This document shows positions 7,209 to 16,798 of a stretch of 24,865 bases of DNA, piece after piece. Numbering within the stretch: position 1 is the first letter of the stretch; every line of letters begins with the position of its first letter. The notes beneath the pieces are model-generated. The model had not been told where the DNA came from and searched no databases. It worked only from the letters and a program-made list of their open reading frames with translations. A program made the translations under genes and the position numbers. The DNA is from CALBZE01 sp036381255 (lineage in GTDB: Bacteria > Gemmatimonadota > Gemmatimonadetes > Longimicrobiales > RSA9), in the NCBI GenBank assembly GCA_036381255.1, contig DASVDG010000080.1, forward strand, positions 1-24,865. The letters are read 5' to 3'.

Positions 7209-8333
7209 TCAGCGCGGCATCGCCTTCAGGATCCGCTCGCCGAGCGCGGCCGCCTGCCAGCGCCGCAGCCCGGGCACGGCGGCGAGCTCGTCGATCGCGC
7301 CGGGGCGCAGCCGCGCGAGCTCTTCGAGCTGCGCGCGCGGCATCAGGAACCCGCGGTCGAGGCCGAGCGCGGTCGCCGCTTCGTCGCGCACCGCGCGTAG
7401 CCGCTCCAGCGTCGCGTCGAAGACGGGGTCCGGCGGCGGGCGGCCGCGGCCGCGTGGGCGCGTGGGCAGCGACTCCTCCGGCAGCGCCTGCGCCCGCGCG
7501 ATCGCCTCCAGCACCTCGGTCCCGTGCCGGCTCGCCAGCGAACGCGGCGTGCCGGGGATCGCCGCGAGTGCGCCAGAGGTCGTGGGCGCGCGCCGCGCGA
7601 TCTCGATCATCGCCTCGTTGGTCAGCACCCGGAACGGCGCGGCGTCCCTCGCGCGGGCCACCCCCTCGCGCCAGGCGTACAGCTCGCGCAGGATCGCGAG
7701 CTGCCGCGGCCGGAGATCCCGCGTCCCCTTCAGCCGAAGGTACGCATCCGGGTCCTCCGCCGGCGCCGTCCAGCGCACCTCCTCCAGAAGTCGGAACTCC
7801 TCCTCCGCCCACTCCAGCCGCCCCATCGTCTCCAGCGCCTGCCGCAGCAGGTCGCGCAGCGGGAGCAGGTGGCGCGTGTCGCCGGCGGCGTATTCCAGCA
7901 TCTCGGGCGGCAGCGGGCGCCGCGCCCAGTCGGCGCGCTGGAACGCCTTTTCGAGGCGGATCCCGAGGAACTTCTCGACCAGGCTCGCCAGGCCGATCGC
8001 CGGCTCGCCCAGGAACTGGGCCGCGATCTTCGTGTCGAACAGCCCGCGCACGCGGATCCCGAAGTCGCGCGACAGCAGGCGGAGATCGTAGTCGGCGTCG
8101 TGGAACACGATCTCCGTGTCGGGACGCTCGAACAACGGGCGGAGCGGGTCGAGGCCCGGCACGGCGAGCGTATCGACGACGAACGTCGCCGACGGCGTCG
8201 ACACCTGGACGAGGCACACCCGGTCGAAGTAGCGGTGATACCCCGCCGCCTCCGTGTCCACGGCGAGGGCTCTCGCCCCGGTGAGGCGCTCGACCGCGCC
8301 TTTCAGCTCGCGTTCCGATGTCACGTAATCCAT
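7209..8333 (-). CDS. rnd: Ribonuclease D (DEDD exonuclease with HRDC domains)
   Basis: 3'-5' exoribonuclease acting in tRNA and structured RNA 3' end maturation. The three exonuclease motifs are complete: VDTEA (Asp26, Glu28), HDADYD (Asp83) and YAAGD (Tyr148, Asp152), the DEDDy arrangement using two divalent metals. Two HRDC-type helical modules follow: about residues 210-285 (RPRQLAILRELYAWRE to LAAIPG) and about 310-374 (LDRGFLMPRAQLEELA to the end), linked by a basic stretch (PTRPRGRGRPPP). Length is 374 aa, as in E. coli Rnd. ATG 8333 is chosen because the DEDD domain starts immediately after it. The longer open frame upstream runs antisense through the amidohydrolase. It is monocistronic, convergent with the PorV-like gene and divergent from the amidohydrolase. 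Confidence 0.95.
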   Translation of the reverse strand: MDYVTSERELKGAVERLTGARALAVDTEAAGYHRYFDRVCLVQVSTPSATFVVDTLAVPGLDPLRPLFERPDTEIVFHDADYDLRLLSRDFGIRVRGLFDTKIAAQFLGEPAIGLASLVEKFLGIRLEKAFQRADWARRPLPPEMLEYAAGDTRHLLPLRDLLRQALETMGRLEWAEEEFRLLEEVRWTAPAEDPDAYLRLKGTRDLRPRQLAILRELYAWREGVARARDAAPFRVLTNEAMIEIARRAPTTSGALAAIPGTPRSLASRHGTEVLEAIARAQALPEESLPTRPRGRGRPPPDPVFDATLERLRAVRDEAATALGLDRGFLMPRAQLEELARLRPGAIDELAAVPGLRRWQAAALGERILKAMPR

Positions 8334-8367
8334 GGGCCCCCGCCACGCAATCGCGCGCCCGCGACGT

Positions 8368-8396
8368 TTGCGCCCGTCGCCGCCGCGCCGTAGGAT
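8368..8396 (+). promoter_or_regulatory. Promoter upstream of the amidohydrolase
   Basis: TTGCGC (8368-8373), a 17-bp spacer, then TAGGAT (8391-8396). The predicted start is near 8403. The recognised gene begins only at 8641, so the transcript would have a leader of about 240 nt containing a possible small ORF (8429-8644). Confidence 0.5.
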
Positions 8397-8428
8397 TCCC
8401 GCCGCCCCTGCAACATGGAGTCCGTCAC

Positions 8429-8644
8429 ATGCGCCCGACACCCGTTCCCGGTGCCACGCGCTCCGCGTCCCCGCTCCACGTCGCCCCGGGCGAGCGGCCC
8501 GGCGGCGGCGGTCGATCGGCTGAAGGTACGGCGTCCGGTCCGACATTTCCACCGGCCGGCGGCATCGCGGCCGGCCTCGCGCCCGCCCGCGCCCTGCGCG
8601 CGCGGCGCGGCCGCCCCGGCCGCGGCCGCCCGGACGCCCCATGA
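8429..8644 (+). CDS. Possible 71-residue upstream ORF overlapping the amidohydrolase start
   Basis: ATG 8429 is preceded by GGAG 10 bases upstream and lies about 25 nt after the predicted transcription start. The frame runs 71 codons and stops at TGA 8642-8644, overlapping the amidohydrolase ATG as ATGA. That is the overlap expected for translational coupling. The peptide is Gly/Pro/Ala/Arg-rich (for example ALRARRGRPGRGRPDAP) without a recognised domain or signal peptide. Third-position GC is around 83% by eye, lower than in neighbouring genes. It could be a leader peptide, a small basic protein, or chance. The amidohydrolase frame is closed at 8521-8523, so this cannot be its N-terminus without a frameshift. 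Confidence 0.3.
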   Translation: MRPTPVPGATRSASPLHVAPGERPGGGGRSAEGTASGPTFPPAGGIAAGLAPARALRARRGRPGRGRPDAP

Positions 8645-10266
8645 CCCGCGAGGCCGTGCCGTCGTCGGGGACGCTCGTCCTGGCCGACCGGGTCCACACC
8701 TTCGCCGACCCGGCCGTGGTCGACGCGTTGCTCCTCCGCGACGGCCGCATCGTCGCCATCGGCGCGGCCGACGCACTGCGCCGCCGCGCGCCCGACGCCG
8801 CGCTCCTCGACCTCCGAGGCACCACGATCACGCCGGGGCTGTGCGACGCGCACATCCACCTCGTGGACTGGGCGCTCGCCCGCCGCGCCGTCGACCTCGC
8901 CGACGCGCCCGACGCCGACGCGGCGGCCGAGGCCGTCGCGCGCCGCGCACGATCGCTCCCCGCCGGCGCGTGGCTGCACGGCGGCGGCTGGAGCGTGAAC
9001 CGCTGGGGCGCGTTCCCGGACCGGCGCCCGCTCGACCGCGCCGCGCCGGGCCACCCCGTCCTTCTCCGCAGCCACGACCTGCACTCCGCGTGGGTGAACG
9101 GCCGCGCCCTGGAGATCGCCGGGATCTCCGCGGCCACGCCCGATCCCGACGGCGGCCGCATCCTCCGCGACGACGCCGGCGAGCCGACGGGCGTCCTCCT
9201 CGAGAACGCCGTGCGCCTCGTCGAGCGCGTCGTGCCGCCCACGCCCGACGCCGAGATCGAGGACGCCGTCCTCGACGCGCAACGCGAGCTGCACGCTCTC
9301 GGCATCACCGCCGTCCACTCGTTCCCGAGCGTGCACCCGGGCCGGCTCGATGCGCTCCGCGTCCTCGAGCGGCTCCGCGCCGCCGGCCGGCTCCGCCTGC
9401 GCGTGCTCCAGCAACTGCCGCTCGAGTTCCTCGATGATGCCATCCGCCTCGGCCTGCGGAGCGGCTTCGGGGGCGATTGGATCCGCATCGGCGGCGTCAA
9501 GATGTTCCTCGACGGCGCACTCGGCTCGCGCACCGCGTGGCTGCGCGAGCCGTACGTCGACAGCGACGACCGCGGCGTCCAGCTCCTGCCCGCCGCCGAC
9601 TTCCGCGATGCCGTCCGCCGCGCCGCCGAAGCCGGCCTCGCCGCGACCGTCCACGCCATCGGCGATGCCGCCGTCGCGCTCGCGCTCGACGTCCTCGGCG
9701 ACGCGGCGGTCCGCGTCGACGCCATGCCCCATCGCATCGAGCACGTCCAGCTCTGCCCGCCGGAACGCTTCGGCGATCTCGGCCGCGCCGACATCGTCGG
9801 CTCCGTGCAGCCGTGCCACCTGATGACGGACTGGCAGGCCGCGGAGCGATACTGGGGCGCGGATCGCTGCCGCGGCGCGTACGCGTTCCGCTCGCTCGAG
9901 GATGCCGGCGCCGTCCTCGCCTTCGGCTCCGACGCCCCCGTCGAGCGGGTCGACCCGCGCCTCGGGCTCTTCGCCGCCACCACGCGCCGCGATCTCGACG
10001 ACCGCCCCCGGGGGGGCTGGCTTCCCGGCGAGCGGATCAGTATCCTCGATGCGTTCCGGGGGTATACGACGGGACCGGCCCACGCGGCCGGCGCGCTCGG
10101 CCGACTCGGACGGCTCGCACCCGGCGCCGCGGCGGACTTCGTGGCGTGGGACGCCGACCCGCTCCGCACCGCCGGACGCGCGCTGCTCTCCCTGCGCTGC
10201 ATCGCCGCCGTCGTCGACGGCGAGCGGGTCTGGCACGCCGAGGCAGCCACACGACGCGACCCCTGA
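8641..10266 (+). CDS. YtcJ-like metal-dependent amidohydrolase
   Basis: A 541-residue member of the amidohydrolase 3 (YtcJ/NfdA-like) group, probably cytoplasmic since no signal peptide is seen. The N-terminal beta-sandwich (LADRVHTFADP, LLLRDGRIVAIG, LRGTTITPG) leads into the TIM barrel. Metal ligand candidates are the HIH pair (His71, His73), Lys287 in GGVKMFLDGALGSRTA (the lysine usually carboxylated), His338 in VHAIGD, the His of HRIEHVQL and Asp431 in FGSDAP. The set is complete, so it should be active. The C-terminus returns to the sandwich (LAPGAAADFVAWDADPL). Family members hydrolyse amides or formamides with diverse substrates; the substrate here is unknown. ATG 8641 has no clear ribosome binding site and overlaps the stop of a small upstream frame. 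Pyruvate kinase follows after 28 bp. Confidence 0.88.
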   Translation: MTREAVPSSGTLVLADRVHTFADPAVVDALLLRDGRIVAIGAADALRRRAPDAALLDLRGTTITPGLCDAHIHLVDWALARRAVDLADAPDADAAAEAVARRARSLPAGAWLHGGGWSVNRWGAFPDRRPLDRAAPGHPVLLRSHDLHSAWVNGRALEIAGISAATPDPDGGRILRDDAGEPTGVLLENAVRLVERVVPPTPDAEIEDAVLDAQRELHALGITAVHSFPSVHPGRLDALRVLERLRAAGRLRLRVLQQLPLEFLDDAIRLGLRSGFGGDWIRIGGVKMFLDGALGSRTAWLREPYVDSDDRGVQLLPAADFRDAVRRAAEAGLAATVHAIGDAAVALALDVLGDAAVRVDAMPHRIEHVQLCPPERFGDLGRADIVGSVQPCHLMTDWQAAERYWGADRCRGAYAFRSLEDAGAVLAFGSDAPVERVDPRLGLFAATTRRDLDDRPRGGWLPGERISILDAFRGYTTGPAHAAGALGRLGRLAPGAAADFVAWDADPLRTAGRALLSLRCIAAVVDGERVWHAEAATRRDP

Positions 10267-10294
10267 TCTGGACCTGATCGGCACGAGGTTTCGC

Positions 10295-11707
10295 TTGCGT
10301 ACCAAAGTCGTTTCCACGGTGGGGCCGGCGACGGCCACGCCCGAGATGATCTTCGCACTCGCCCGCGCGGGCGTCGACGTCTTCCGCCTCAACCTCGCCC
10401 ACGGCACCGCCGAGGCCCACGGCGAGGTCGTCCGCTGGGTCCGCGAAGCCGGCGACGCCATCGGCAAGCCCATCGCCATCCTCGCCGACCTCGCCGGCCC
10501 CAAGATCCGCATCGGCCGGCTCCCGGCGCCCGTCGAGCTCGTCGACGGCTCCGGCGTCATCCTCGCGCCCGAGGACGACGCGGCGGACGGCGAGCTGCCC
10601 ACGACCTACGCCCCCCTGGCCCGCGACGTCTCGCCCGGGGACCGCATCCTCCTCGATGACGGCCTCCTCGAGCTCCGCGTCGAGAGCGTCGCGCCGCCAC
10701 GGGTCCTCTGTCGCGTCGTACGCGGCGGACTGCTGCGGTCGAACAAGGGGATGAACCTGCCCGGCGTCCAGGTCAGCGCGCCCGCGCTGACGGAGAAGGA
10801 CCTGCACGACCTCGAATTCGCGATCGACGCCGAGGTCGACTACATCGGCCTCTCTTTCGTGCAGCGCGCCGAGGACATCGTCGACCTCCGCAGCCGAATC
10901 CCCGACGGCCCGCTCATCGTCGCCAAGATCGAGAAGGATACCGCGCTCGAGAACATCGAGCGCATCCTCGTCGCCAGCGACGCGGTCATGGTCGCCCGCG
11001 GCGACCTCGGCGTCGAGCTCCCGTTCGAGCAGGTGCCGATGGCGCAGAAGAAGATCATCCAGCTCGCGAACCTGTACGGCCGGCCGGTCATCACGGCCAC
11101 GCAGATGCTGGAGTCGATGATCGAAGCGCCGCGGCCGACGCGCGCCGAGGCGAGCGACGTCGCCAACGCCGTGTTCGACGGGACGGACGCGATCATGCTT
11201 TCGGGCGAGACCGCGGTCGGGAAGTACCCGGTCCTCGCCGTCGAGGCGATGGTCCGCATCGCCGGCGAGATCGAGCGCAGCCGCGCGTTCGAGGAGGGGC
11301 CGAAGTACGACATCCCCACGTTCGGCCACCTGCGCGCCGGCGCGACGCCGACCGAGCACGCGATCGCCGCGGCGACCGTCGAGGCCGTCCGGCTCCTCGG
11401 CGCGCCCGCCGTCGTGACGCTGACGCGCAGCGGCTTCACCGCCCGGCTGGTCTCCAGCTACCGGCCGCCCGTGCCGGTCATCGGCGTCAGCGACCAGATC
11501 CGGACGTACCGACAACTCGCCCTCGTCTGGGGCGTCGTCCCCGTGATCTGCCACGCCGAGGTCGCCTACGACACGATGCTCGACTGCGCCCGCGAGTTCC
11601 TCATTGCCGAGGGGATCGCCAGCCCCGGCCAGCGCGTCGTCGTCACGGCCGGCTACCCGTTCCACGTGCGCGGCACGACGAACATGCTGCGGGTGGAGGA
11701 GCTGTGA
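10295..11707 (+). CDS. pyk: Pyruvate kinase
   Basis: Converts phosphoenolpyruvate and ADP to pyruvate and ATP, the last step of glycolysis. The barrel begins with TKVVSTVGPAT and VFRLNLAHG (usually NFSHG). Lys211 in IVAKIEK is the catalytic-lysine region of the family signature. VMVARGDLGVELP, ITATQMLESM and GTDAIMLSGETAVGKYP supply metal and phosphate sites. The B domain occupies about residues 68-165 and the C-terminal regulatory domain includes VTLTRSGFTARLVSSYRP. Length from TTG 10295 is 470 aa, the usual size. TTG is chosen because GAGG lies six bases upstream and the conserved sequence starts at once; the open frame further upstream is the amidohydrolase in another frame. The stop overlaps the next gene's GTG. 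Confidence 0.95.
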   Translation: MRTKVVSTVGPATATPEMIFALARAGVDVFRLNLAHGTAEAHGEVVRWVREAGDAIGKPIAILADLAGPKIRIGRLPAPVELVDGSGVILAPEDDAADGELPTTYAPLARDVSPGDRILLDDGLLELRVESVAPPRVLCRVVRGGLLRSNKGMNLPGVQVSAPALTEKDLHDLEFAIDAEVDYIGLSFVQRAEDIVDLRSRIPDGPLIVAKIEKDTALENIERILVASDAVMVARGDLGVELPFEQVPMAQKKIIQLANLYGRPVITATQMLESMIEAPRPTRAEASDVANAVFDGTDAIMLSGETAVGKYPVLAVEAMVRIAGEIERSRAFEEGPKYDIPTFGHLRAGATPTEHAIAAATVEAVRLLGAPAVVTLTRSGFTARLVSSYRPPVPVIGVSDQIRTYRQLALVWGVVPVICHAEVAYDTMLDCAREFLIAEGIASPGQRVVVTAGYPFHVRGTTNMLRVEEL

Positions 11708-12486
11708 GGCTCCGCTTTCTCGGTACCGGCACGTCGTTCGGGATCCCGGTCGTCGGGTGCGGCTGCGCGACCTGCACCTCCGCGGACCCCCGCGACCGCC
11801 GCACCCGCCACGGCGCGCTCCTCGAGGACGACCACGCCTCGCGACGCATCCTGATCGACACGCCGCCCGAGCTCCGGCTACAGCTCCTGCACGCGGGCGT
11901 CGACCGCATCGACGCGGTCTGGTTCACCCACGCGCACGCGGACCACGTTCACGGCATCGACGATCTGCGCGCCTTCTCCGTCTACGGCAAGCAACCCGTC
12001 GTCGCGTGGGCCGACCCCGCGTGCGCCGAGCTGCTGCGCACCCGGTTCCCGTACATCTTCGATGCCGCCGAACGCGTGCCCGACGGCACGACCCGGCCCG
12101 ACATCACGCTGAGGACCTACCGCGCGCTCGAGGCCGTCGACGTCGCGGGGTTCACCATGCTCCCGCTCCCGGTGCCCCATGGCAGCGTCACCGTCTACGG
12201 CTTCCGCGTCGGCGACCTCGGCTACATCACGGATGCCAAGACGCTCCCCGAGGCGACGTTCGACGCGCTCCGCGGCGTCCGCGTCCTGGTCCTGAACGCG
12301 CTCCGCTTCGGCCGGCCGCACCCCACGCACTTCACCATCGACGAAGCGGTCGATGCGGCCCGCGCGATCGGCGCGGAGCGTACGTACCTGACGCACCTGA
12401 CGCACCAGGTCCGCCACGCGGAGCTGCTCGAATCGCTGCCGGCCGGGATCGAGCCGGCCTACGACGGCCTGACCGTCGAAATCTGA
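11704..12486 (+). CDS. PhnP-like metallo-beta-lactamase fold hydrolase
   Basis: A 260-residue cytoplasmic MBL-fold enzyme resembling PhnP phosphoribosyl cyclic phosphodiesterase. The start LRFLGTGTSFGIPVVGCGC with CATC shortly after is the Cys-rich N-terminal metal site of PhnP-type proteins. HAHADH (His76, His78, Asp80, His81) is the core metal motif, followed by PHGSVTVYGFRVGDLGYITD and a C-terminal THLTHQ segment. Bacteria without phosphonate genes often carry such genes, so a general cyclic-nucleotide or cyclic-phosphate role is likely. No phn genes are visible. GTG 11704 overlaps the pyruvate kinase TGA (GTGA) and has GGAGGAG just upstream, so coupled translation is likely. Confidence 0.85.
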   Translation: MRLRFLGTGTSFGIPVVGCGCATCTSADPRDRRTRHGALLEDDHASRRILIDTPPELRLQLLHAGVDRIDAVWFTHAHADHVHGIDDLRAFSVYGKQPVVAWADPACAELLRTRFPYIFDAAERVPDGTTRPDITLRTYRALEAVDVAGFTMLPLPVPHGSVTVYGFRVGDLGYITDAKTLPEATFDALRGVRVLVLNALRFGRPHPTHFTIDEAVDAARAIGAERTYLTHLTHQVRHAELLESLPAGIEPAYDGLTVEI

Positions 12487-12565
12487 CGACCCCGGGCACG
12501 GCCGTTGCGTGCACTGCCGCCGCCGCCGCGCCCGTTCTGCCGCGAATTTCCAGCACCGGACCGAG

Positions 12566-13954
12566 ATGCCGCGATCCATTGCCCTCGACCACGACAACAT
12601 GCTCGCGCCGCGCCTCGGCGGCCGTGGCCTCGACCCCGATCGCCTGGCCCGCGCCGCCGACCGGTTCCGCGAGATCCACCGCGACGTCGACCGCCAGCGC
12701 AACGACGGACGCCTCGGGTTCTTCCAGCTCCCGTACGCCGACGAGGTCGTGCGCCGGATCCGCACGTTCGCCGCGGATGCGGAGCACGCGTTCGATGCCG
12801 TCGTCGTCCTCGGCATCGGCGGCTCGGCGCTCGGGACGACCGCGCTCCGCGACGCCCTGCTGCCGCCGCTCTGGAACGAGCTCGATGCCGACGCCCGCGG
12901 CGGCCACCCGCGCCTCTACGTCCTCGACAACGTGGACCCGACGACGATCGGCCCGCTCCTCGACCGCCTCGACCTCTCGCGCACTCTCTTCGACGTGGTC
13001 AGCAAGTCCGGCACGACCGCCGAGACGATGGCCCAGTTCCTCATCGTCCGCGACCGCCTCGCCCGCGCCCTCGGCGATGAGGCCTGCCGCCGGCACCTCG
13101 TCTTCACCACGGACCCCGAGAAGGGCGTGCTCCGCGAGCTGGCCGGCAGGGAAGGGATCCCCACGCTGCCGATCCCCCAGAACGTCGGCGGCCGCTTCAG
13201 CGTGCTCTCCGTCGTCGGCCTGCTCCCCGCCGCACTCGTCGGCATCGACATCGACGCGCTCCTCGACGGCGCGCGCGCCATGGACGACCGGTGCCGCACG
13301 CCCGAGCTGGCCGACAACCCGGCCGGCCTTTACGCCACGCTCCAGTACCTCGCGGACGCCGAGGCCGGCGCGCCGATCCACGTGATGATGGCCTACAGCG
13401 ACCGGCTCTACGGCATCGCGGACTGGTTCCGGCAGCTCTGGGCCGAGAGCCTCGGCAAGCGCCGCGACCGCGCCGGCGCGGAGGTGTTCCGCGGACCCAC
13501 GCCCGTCAAGGCGCTCGGCGCCACCGACCAGCACTCCCAGGTCCAGCTCTACATGGAAGGGCCGTTCGACAAGACGATCACCTTCCTGGCCGTGGAACGG
13601 GCGTCGGTCGACGTCGAGATCCCGGACGCCTACCCGGACATCGAGGCGCTCCACTACCTGGGCGGCCACTCGCTCGGCGAGCTGCTCGACGCCGAACGCG
13701 CCGCCACCGCACAGGCGCTCGCCAGCGAGGGCCGCATGAACATGACGCTCCGGCTGCCCCGCGCCGATCCCCACGCGATCGGTCAGCTCCTCATGCTCCT
13801 CCAGATCGCGACCGTCTACGCGGGCGGATGGTACGACGTGGACCCGCTCGACCAGCCGGGCGTCGAGTTGGGCAAGCGCCTCACGTACGCACGCATGGGG
13901 CGCGCCGGCTTCGAGGCTCCGGCGGACACCGGGCCGCGCCGGGTCGACGCCTGA
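12566..13954 (+). CDS. pgi: Glucose-6-phosphate isomerase
   Basis: Interconverts glucose-6-phosphate and fructose-6-phosphate. Conserved segments appear in order: VVLGIGGSALGT (phosphate loop), FDVVSKSGTTAETM, IPQNVGGRFSVLS, GATDQHSQVQLYMEGP, and GVELGKRLTYARMG near the end, which carries the catalytic lysine. Length is 462 aa, fitting the shorter Bacillus-like type rather than the 550-residue E. coli type. ATG 12566 is preferred because the upstream GTG (12509) adds 19 Arg-rich residues with no conservation signal. The ribosome binding site is weak (GGACCGAG). It follows the PhnP-like gene by 79 bp and precedes the histidine kinase by 5 bp. The residues after RMG (GFEAPADTGPRRVDA) look like a non-conserved tail. 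Confidence 0.95.
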   Translation: MPRSIALDHDNMLAPRLGGRGLDPDRLARAADRFREIHRDVDRQRNDGRLGFFQLPYADEVVRRIRTFAADAEHAFDAVVVLGIGGSALGTTALRDALLPPLWNELDADARGGHPRLYVLDNVDPTTIGPLLDRLDLSRTLFDVVSKSGTTAETMAQFLIVRDRLARALGDEACRRHLVFTTDPEKGVLRELAGREGIPTLPIPQNVGGRFSVLSVVGLLPAALVGIDIDALLDGARAMDDRCRTPELADNPAGLYATLQYLADAEAGAPIHVMMAYSDRLYGIADWFRQLWAESLGKRRDRAGAEVFRGPTPVKALGATDQHSQVQLYMEGPFDKTITFLAVERASVDVEIPDAYPDIEALHYLGGHSLGELLDAERAATAQALASEGRMNMTLRLPRADPHAIGQLLMLLQIATVYAGGWYDVDPLDQPGVELGKRLTYARMGRAGFEAPADTGPRRVDA

Positions 13955-13959
13955 TCCGG

Positions 13960-14778
13960 ATGCTCCCGGGGGCAGGGGAACAATTCCTGCGTCGCATTGC
14001 GCGCGCCGGTACCGGGGCCGGCGAAGGCCGCACCACCAGCGACTCGCATCGGGTGAAACCTGGAACGCTATCGGTAACGACGACACAGATCCGGGCGAAC
14101 GGCTTCGATCTGCTGAGCCGGCTGGCCGACGACCTCGCGCATGAGATCAAGAATCCGGTCCATGCCGCGGTGATCAACGTCGAACTGATCCGCCGTCGCG
14201 TCGCTTCGGATCAGCAGGAGCAAGCGCTGGAACGAATTCACGCGCTCGAGGCGCAGGTCGGCCGCACGCACGAGCTGGTGGACTGGCTACTGCGCCTCCT
14301 GCGCCCGTCGCGCGAGCCGGTCCGACTCCTCGCCCTGGACCAGGTCGTGACCGAGCTCCTCCCCCTGATCGAGGCCGTGTGCCGCCTCGCCCGCGTGGAG
14401 GTCCGCTTCGAGCCGGTCGCGAACGGCGCGCTCGTCGAGATTTCGCCCGCCGCCGTCCGCCACGCGTTGCTGAATCTCATCATCAACGCGATCGATGCGA
14501 TGCACCCGCGCGGCGGGCGCATCCGGATCTCCGGGTCCAGCACGCCCGACGAGGTGCGCCTCCACGTCACGGACACCGGCCCGGGCGTGCCCGACCTGGC
14601 GGTCAGCCGCGTCGGGACCCCCGGATTCTCCACCCGCCCGGACCGCGCGGGGCTCGGTCTGGCGGTGGCGCACGCGCTGATGGAGGAGGCCGGCGGCCGC
14701 GTCACGCTCGGGTCCGCCTGCGGACCGGGCGCCGGCGCCTCCTTCGTCATCTCGCTCCCCCGGGTCGCCGGCGCTTGA
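13960..14778 (+). CDS. Soluble NtrB-like sensor histidine kinase
   Basis: A 272-residue kinase without membrane or obvious sensor domain. The dimerisation/phosphoacceptor helix has LADDLAHEIKNPVHA (His61). The ATP-binding domain has the N box LLNLIINAIDAM, the G1 box VTDTGPGVP, an F-box-like VGTPGFSTRP and the G2 box GLGLAVAHALMEEAGG. It lies 67 bp before a sigma-54-type response regulator, its likely partner. The start is uncertain: ATG 13960 sits 5 bp after pgi but has no clear ribosome binding site, and the first 30 or so codons have weaker GC3 bias. GTG 14053 would give 241 residues and still include the whole kinase core. With no sensor of its own it may read an intracellular signal through a partner protein. 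Confidence 0.85.
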   Translation: MLPGAGEQFLRRIARAGTGAGEGRTTSDSHRVKPGTLSVTTTQIRANGFDLLSRLADDLAHEIKNPVHAAVINVELIRRRVASDQQEQALERIHALEAQVGRTHELVDWLLRLLRPSREPVRLLALDQVVTELLPLIEAVCRLARVEVRFEPVANGALVEISPAAVRHALLNLIINAIDAMHPRGGRIRISGSSTPDEVRLHVTDTGPGVPDLAVSRVGTPGFSTRPDRAGLGLAVAHALMEEAGGRVTLGSACGPGAGASFVISLPRVAGA

Positions 14779-14802
14779 CCCGCCGTCGCGCCCGCGAATA
14801 CT
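14775..14802 (+). promoter_or_regulatory. Promoter for the response regulator
   Basis: TTGACC (14775-14780) overlaps the kinase stop codon. AATACT (14797-14802) follows after 16 bp; read as TACTTT the spacer is 18 bp. The predicted start is near 14809, about 36 nt before ATG 14845. The regulator may therefore be expressed apart from its kinase. Confidence 0.5.
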
Positions 14803-14844
14803 TTCACGACCACTGCCCTGGCGGGCCGAGGACCATAGAGCGCT

Positions 14845-16206
<1,362 letters not shown>

Positions 16207-16266
16207 ACGCAAACGATCTCTCGGGCGCCGGTGCCGGCCGCCGCCGCGCCACGGAAGGAGCGACCC

Positions 16267-16680
16267 ATGGCTGATTACGACGACCTGCCGTACATCGTGG
16301 TGGAGCGCCGCTCGGGCGGCTTCTCGGCATTCCTATGGGGCGCCATTCTCGGAGCCGGCGCAGCGCTCCTGCTCGCCCCGCGAACCGGGAAGGAGATGCG
16401 CCGCGAGCTCCGCGATGGCGTGGATCGCCTCCGCAGGAACGCCGAAGGCACCGTGCGGCAGGTGCAGGAATCCCTCGCCTCCACCGTCGACGACCTTCGC
16501 GACCAGGTCACGGGCCGCGTGGCCTCCGCACGCCAGGCCGTGGAGGCCGGGCGCGATGCCGCGCGGCGGACCCGCGCCGAGCTCGAGCGGCGCATCGAGA
16601 GCGCACGGGAGCAGTGGGGCCGGGGCCCGGCGACCGAGGAAGAGTCGGTCGAGCTCTCCGAAGAGGACTTCCCCGCCTGA
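16267..16680 (+). CDS. YtxH-like small membrane protein
   Basis: A 137-residue protein with one N-terminal membrane helix (about 16-36, FSAFLWGAILGAGAALLLAP) followed by RTGKEMRRELRDG, the typical YtxH-family junction. A long amphipathic, charged helix then fills most of the rest (TVRQVQESLASTVDDLRDQV, ARRTRAELERRIESA), with an acidic tail (EEESVELSEEDFPA). The family is linked to stress in Bacillus, but its mechanism is unknown. ATG 16267 follows AAGGAG at good spacing, which decides the start over GTG 16231. It lies 60 bp after the response regulator and is closed by a strong hairpin. Confidence 0.8.
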   Translation: MADYDDLPYIVVERRSGGFSAFLWGAILGAGAALLLAPRTGKEMRRELRDGVDRLRRNAEGTVRQVQESLASTVDDLRDQVTGRVASARQAVEAGRDAARRTRAELERRIESAREQWGRGPATEEESVELSEEDFPA

Positions 16681-16706
16681 ACCGGACACTCCGCCCCGAT
16701 CCCGAC

Positions 16707-16733
16707 CGGCCCCTCTCCCCCGGAGAGGGGCCG
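16707..16733 (+). terminator. Hairpin terminator after the YtxH-like gene
   Basis: CGGCCCCTCTCC and GGAGAGGGGCCG form a perfect 12-bp stem with a CCC loop. It starts 26 bp after the YtxH stop and ends 30 bp before the yihY promoter, marking a transcription boundary. Downstream is ATTCGCCTTCCC, a poor U tract. Confidence 0.65.
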
Positions 16734-16763
16734 ATTCGCCTTCCCGGCTGGCCGCGTTCTTGC

Positions 16764-16792
16764 TTGATCGCCCCCCGGGTCGACGGTAGCTT
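16764..16792 (+). promoter_or_regulatory. Promoter of the YihY gene, predicted leaderless
   Basis: TTGATC (16764-16769), a 17-bp spacer, then TAGCTT (16787-16792). The ATG begins at 16799, seven bases after the -10 site, which is where transcription is expected to start. No ribosome binding site precedes the ATG (sequence TTTTGAC). Confidence 0.6.
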
Positions 16793-16798
16793 TTTGAC

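Noticed and set aside
8425..10602. Long minus-strand open frames opposite the amidohydrolase, including an apparent extension of rnd upstream of 8333
   Set aside because: Low-complexity shadow translation. The DEDD domain begins right after ATG 8333, and the region upstream is the divergent promoter and the amidohydrolase.
12528..12545. GCC/CCG triplet run upstream of pgi as a possible repeat
   Set aside because: Only a few imperfect units in GC-rich DNA; ordinary composition.
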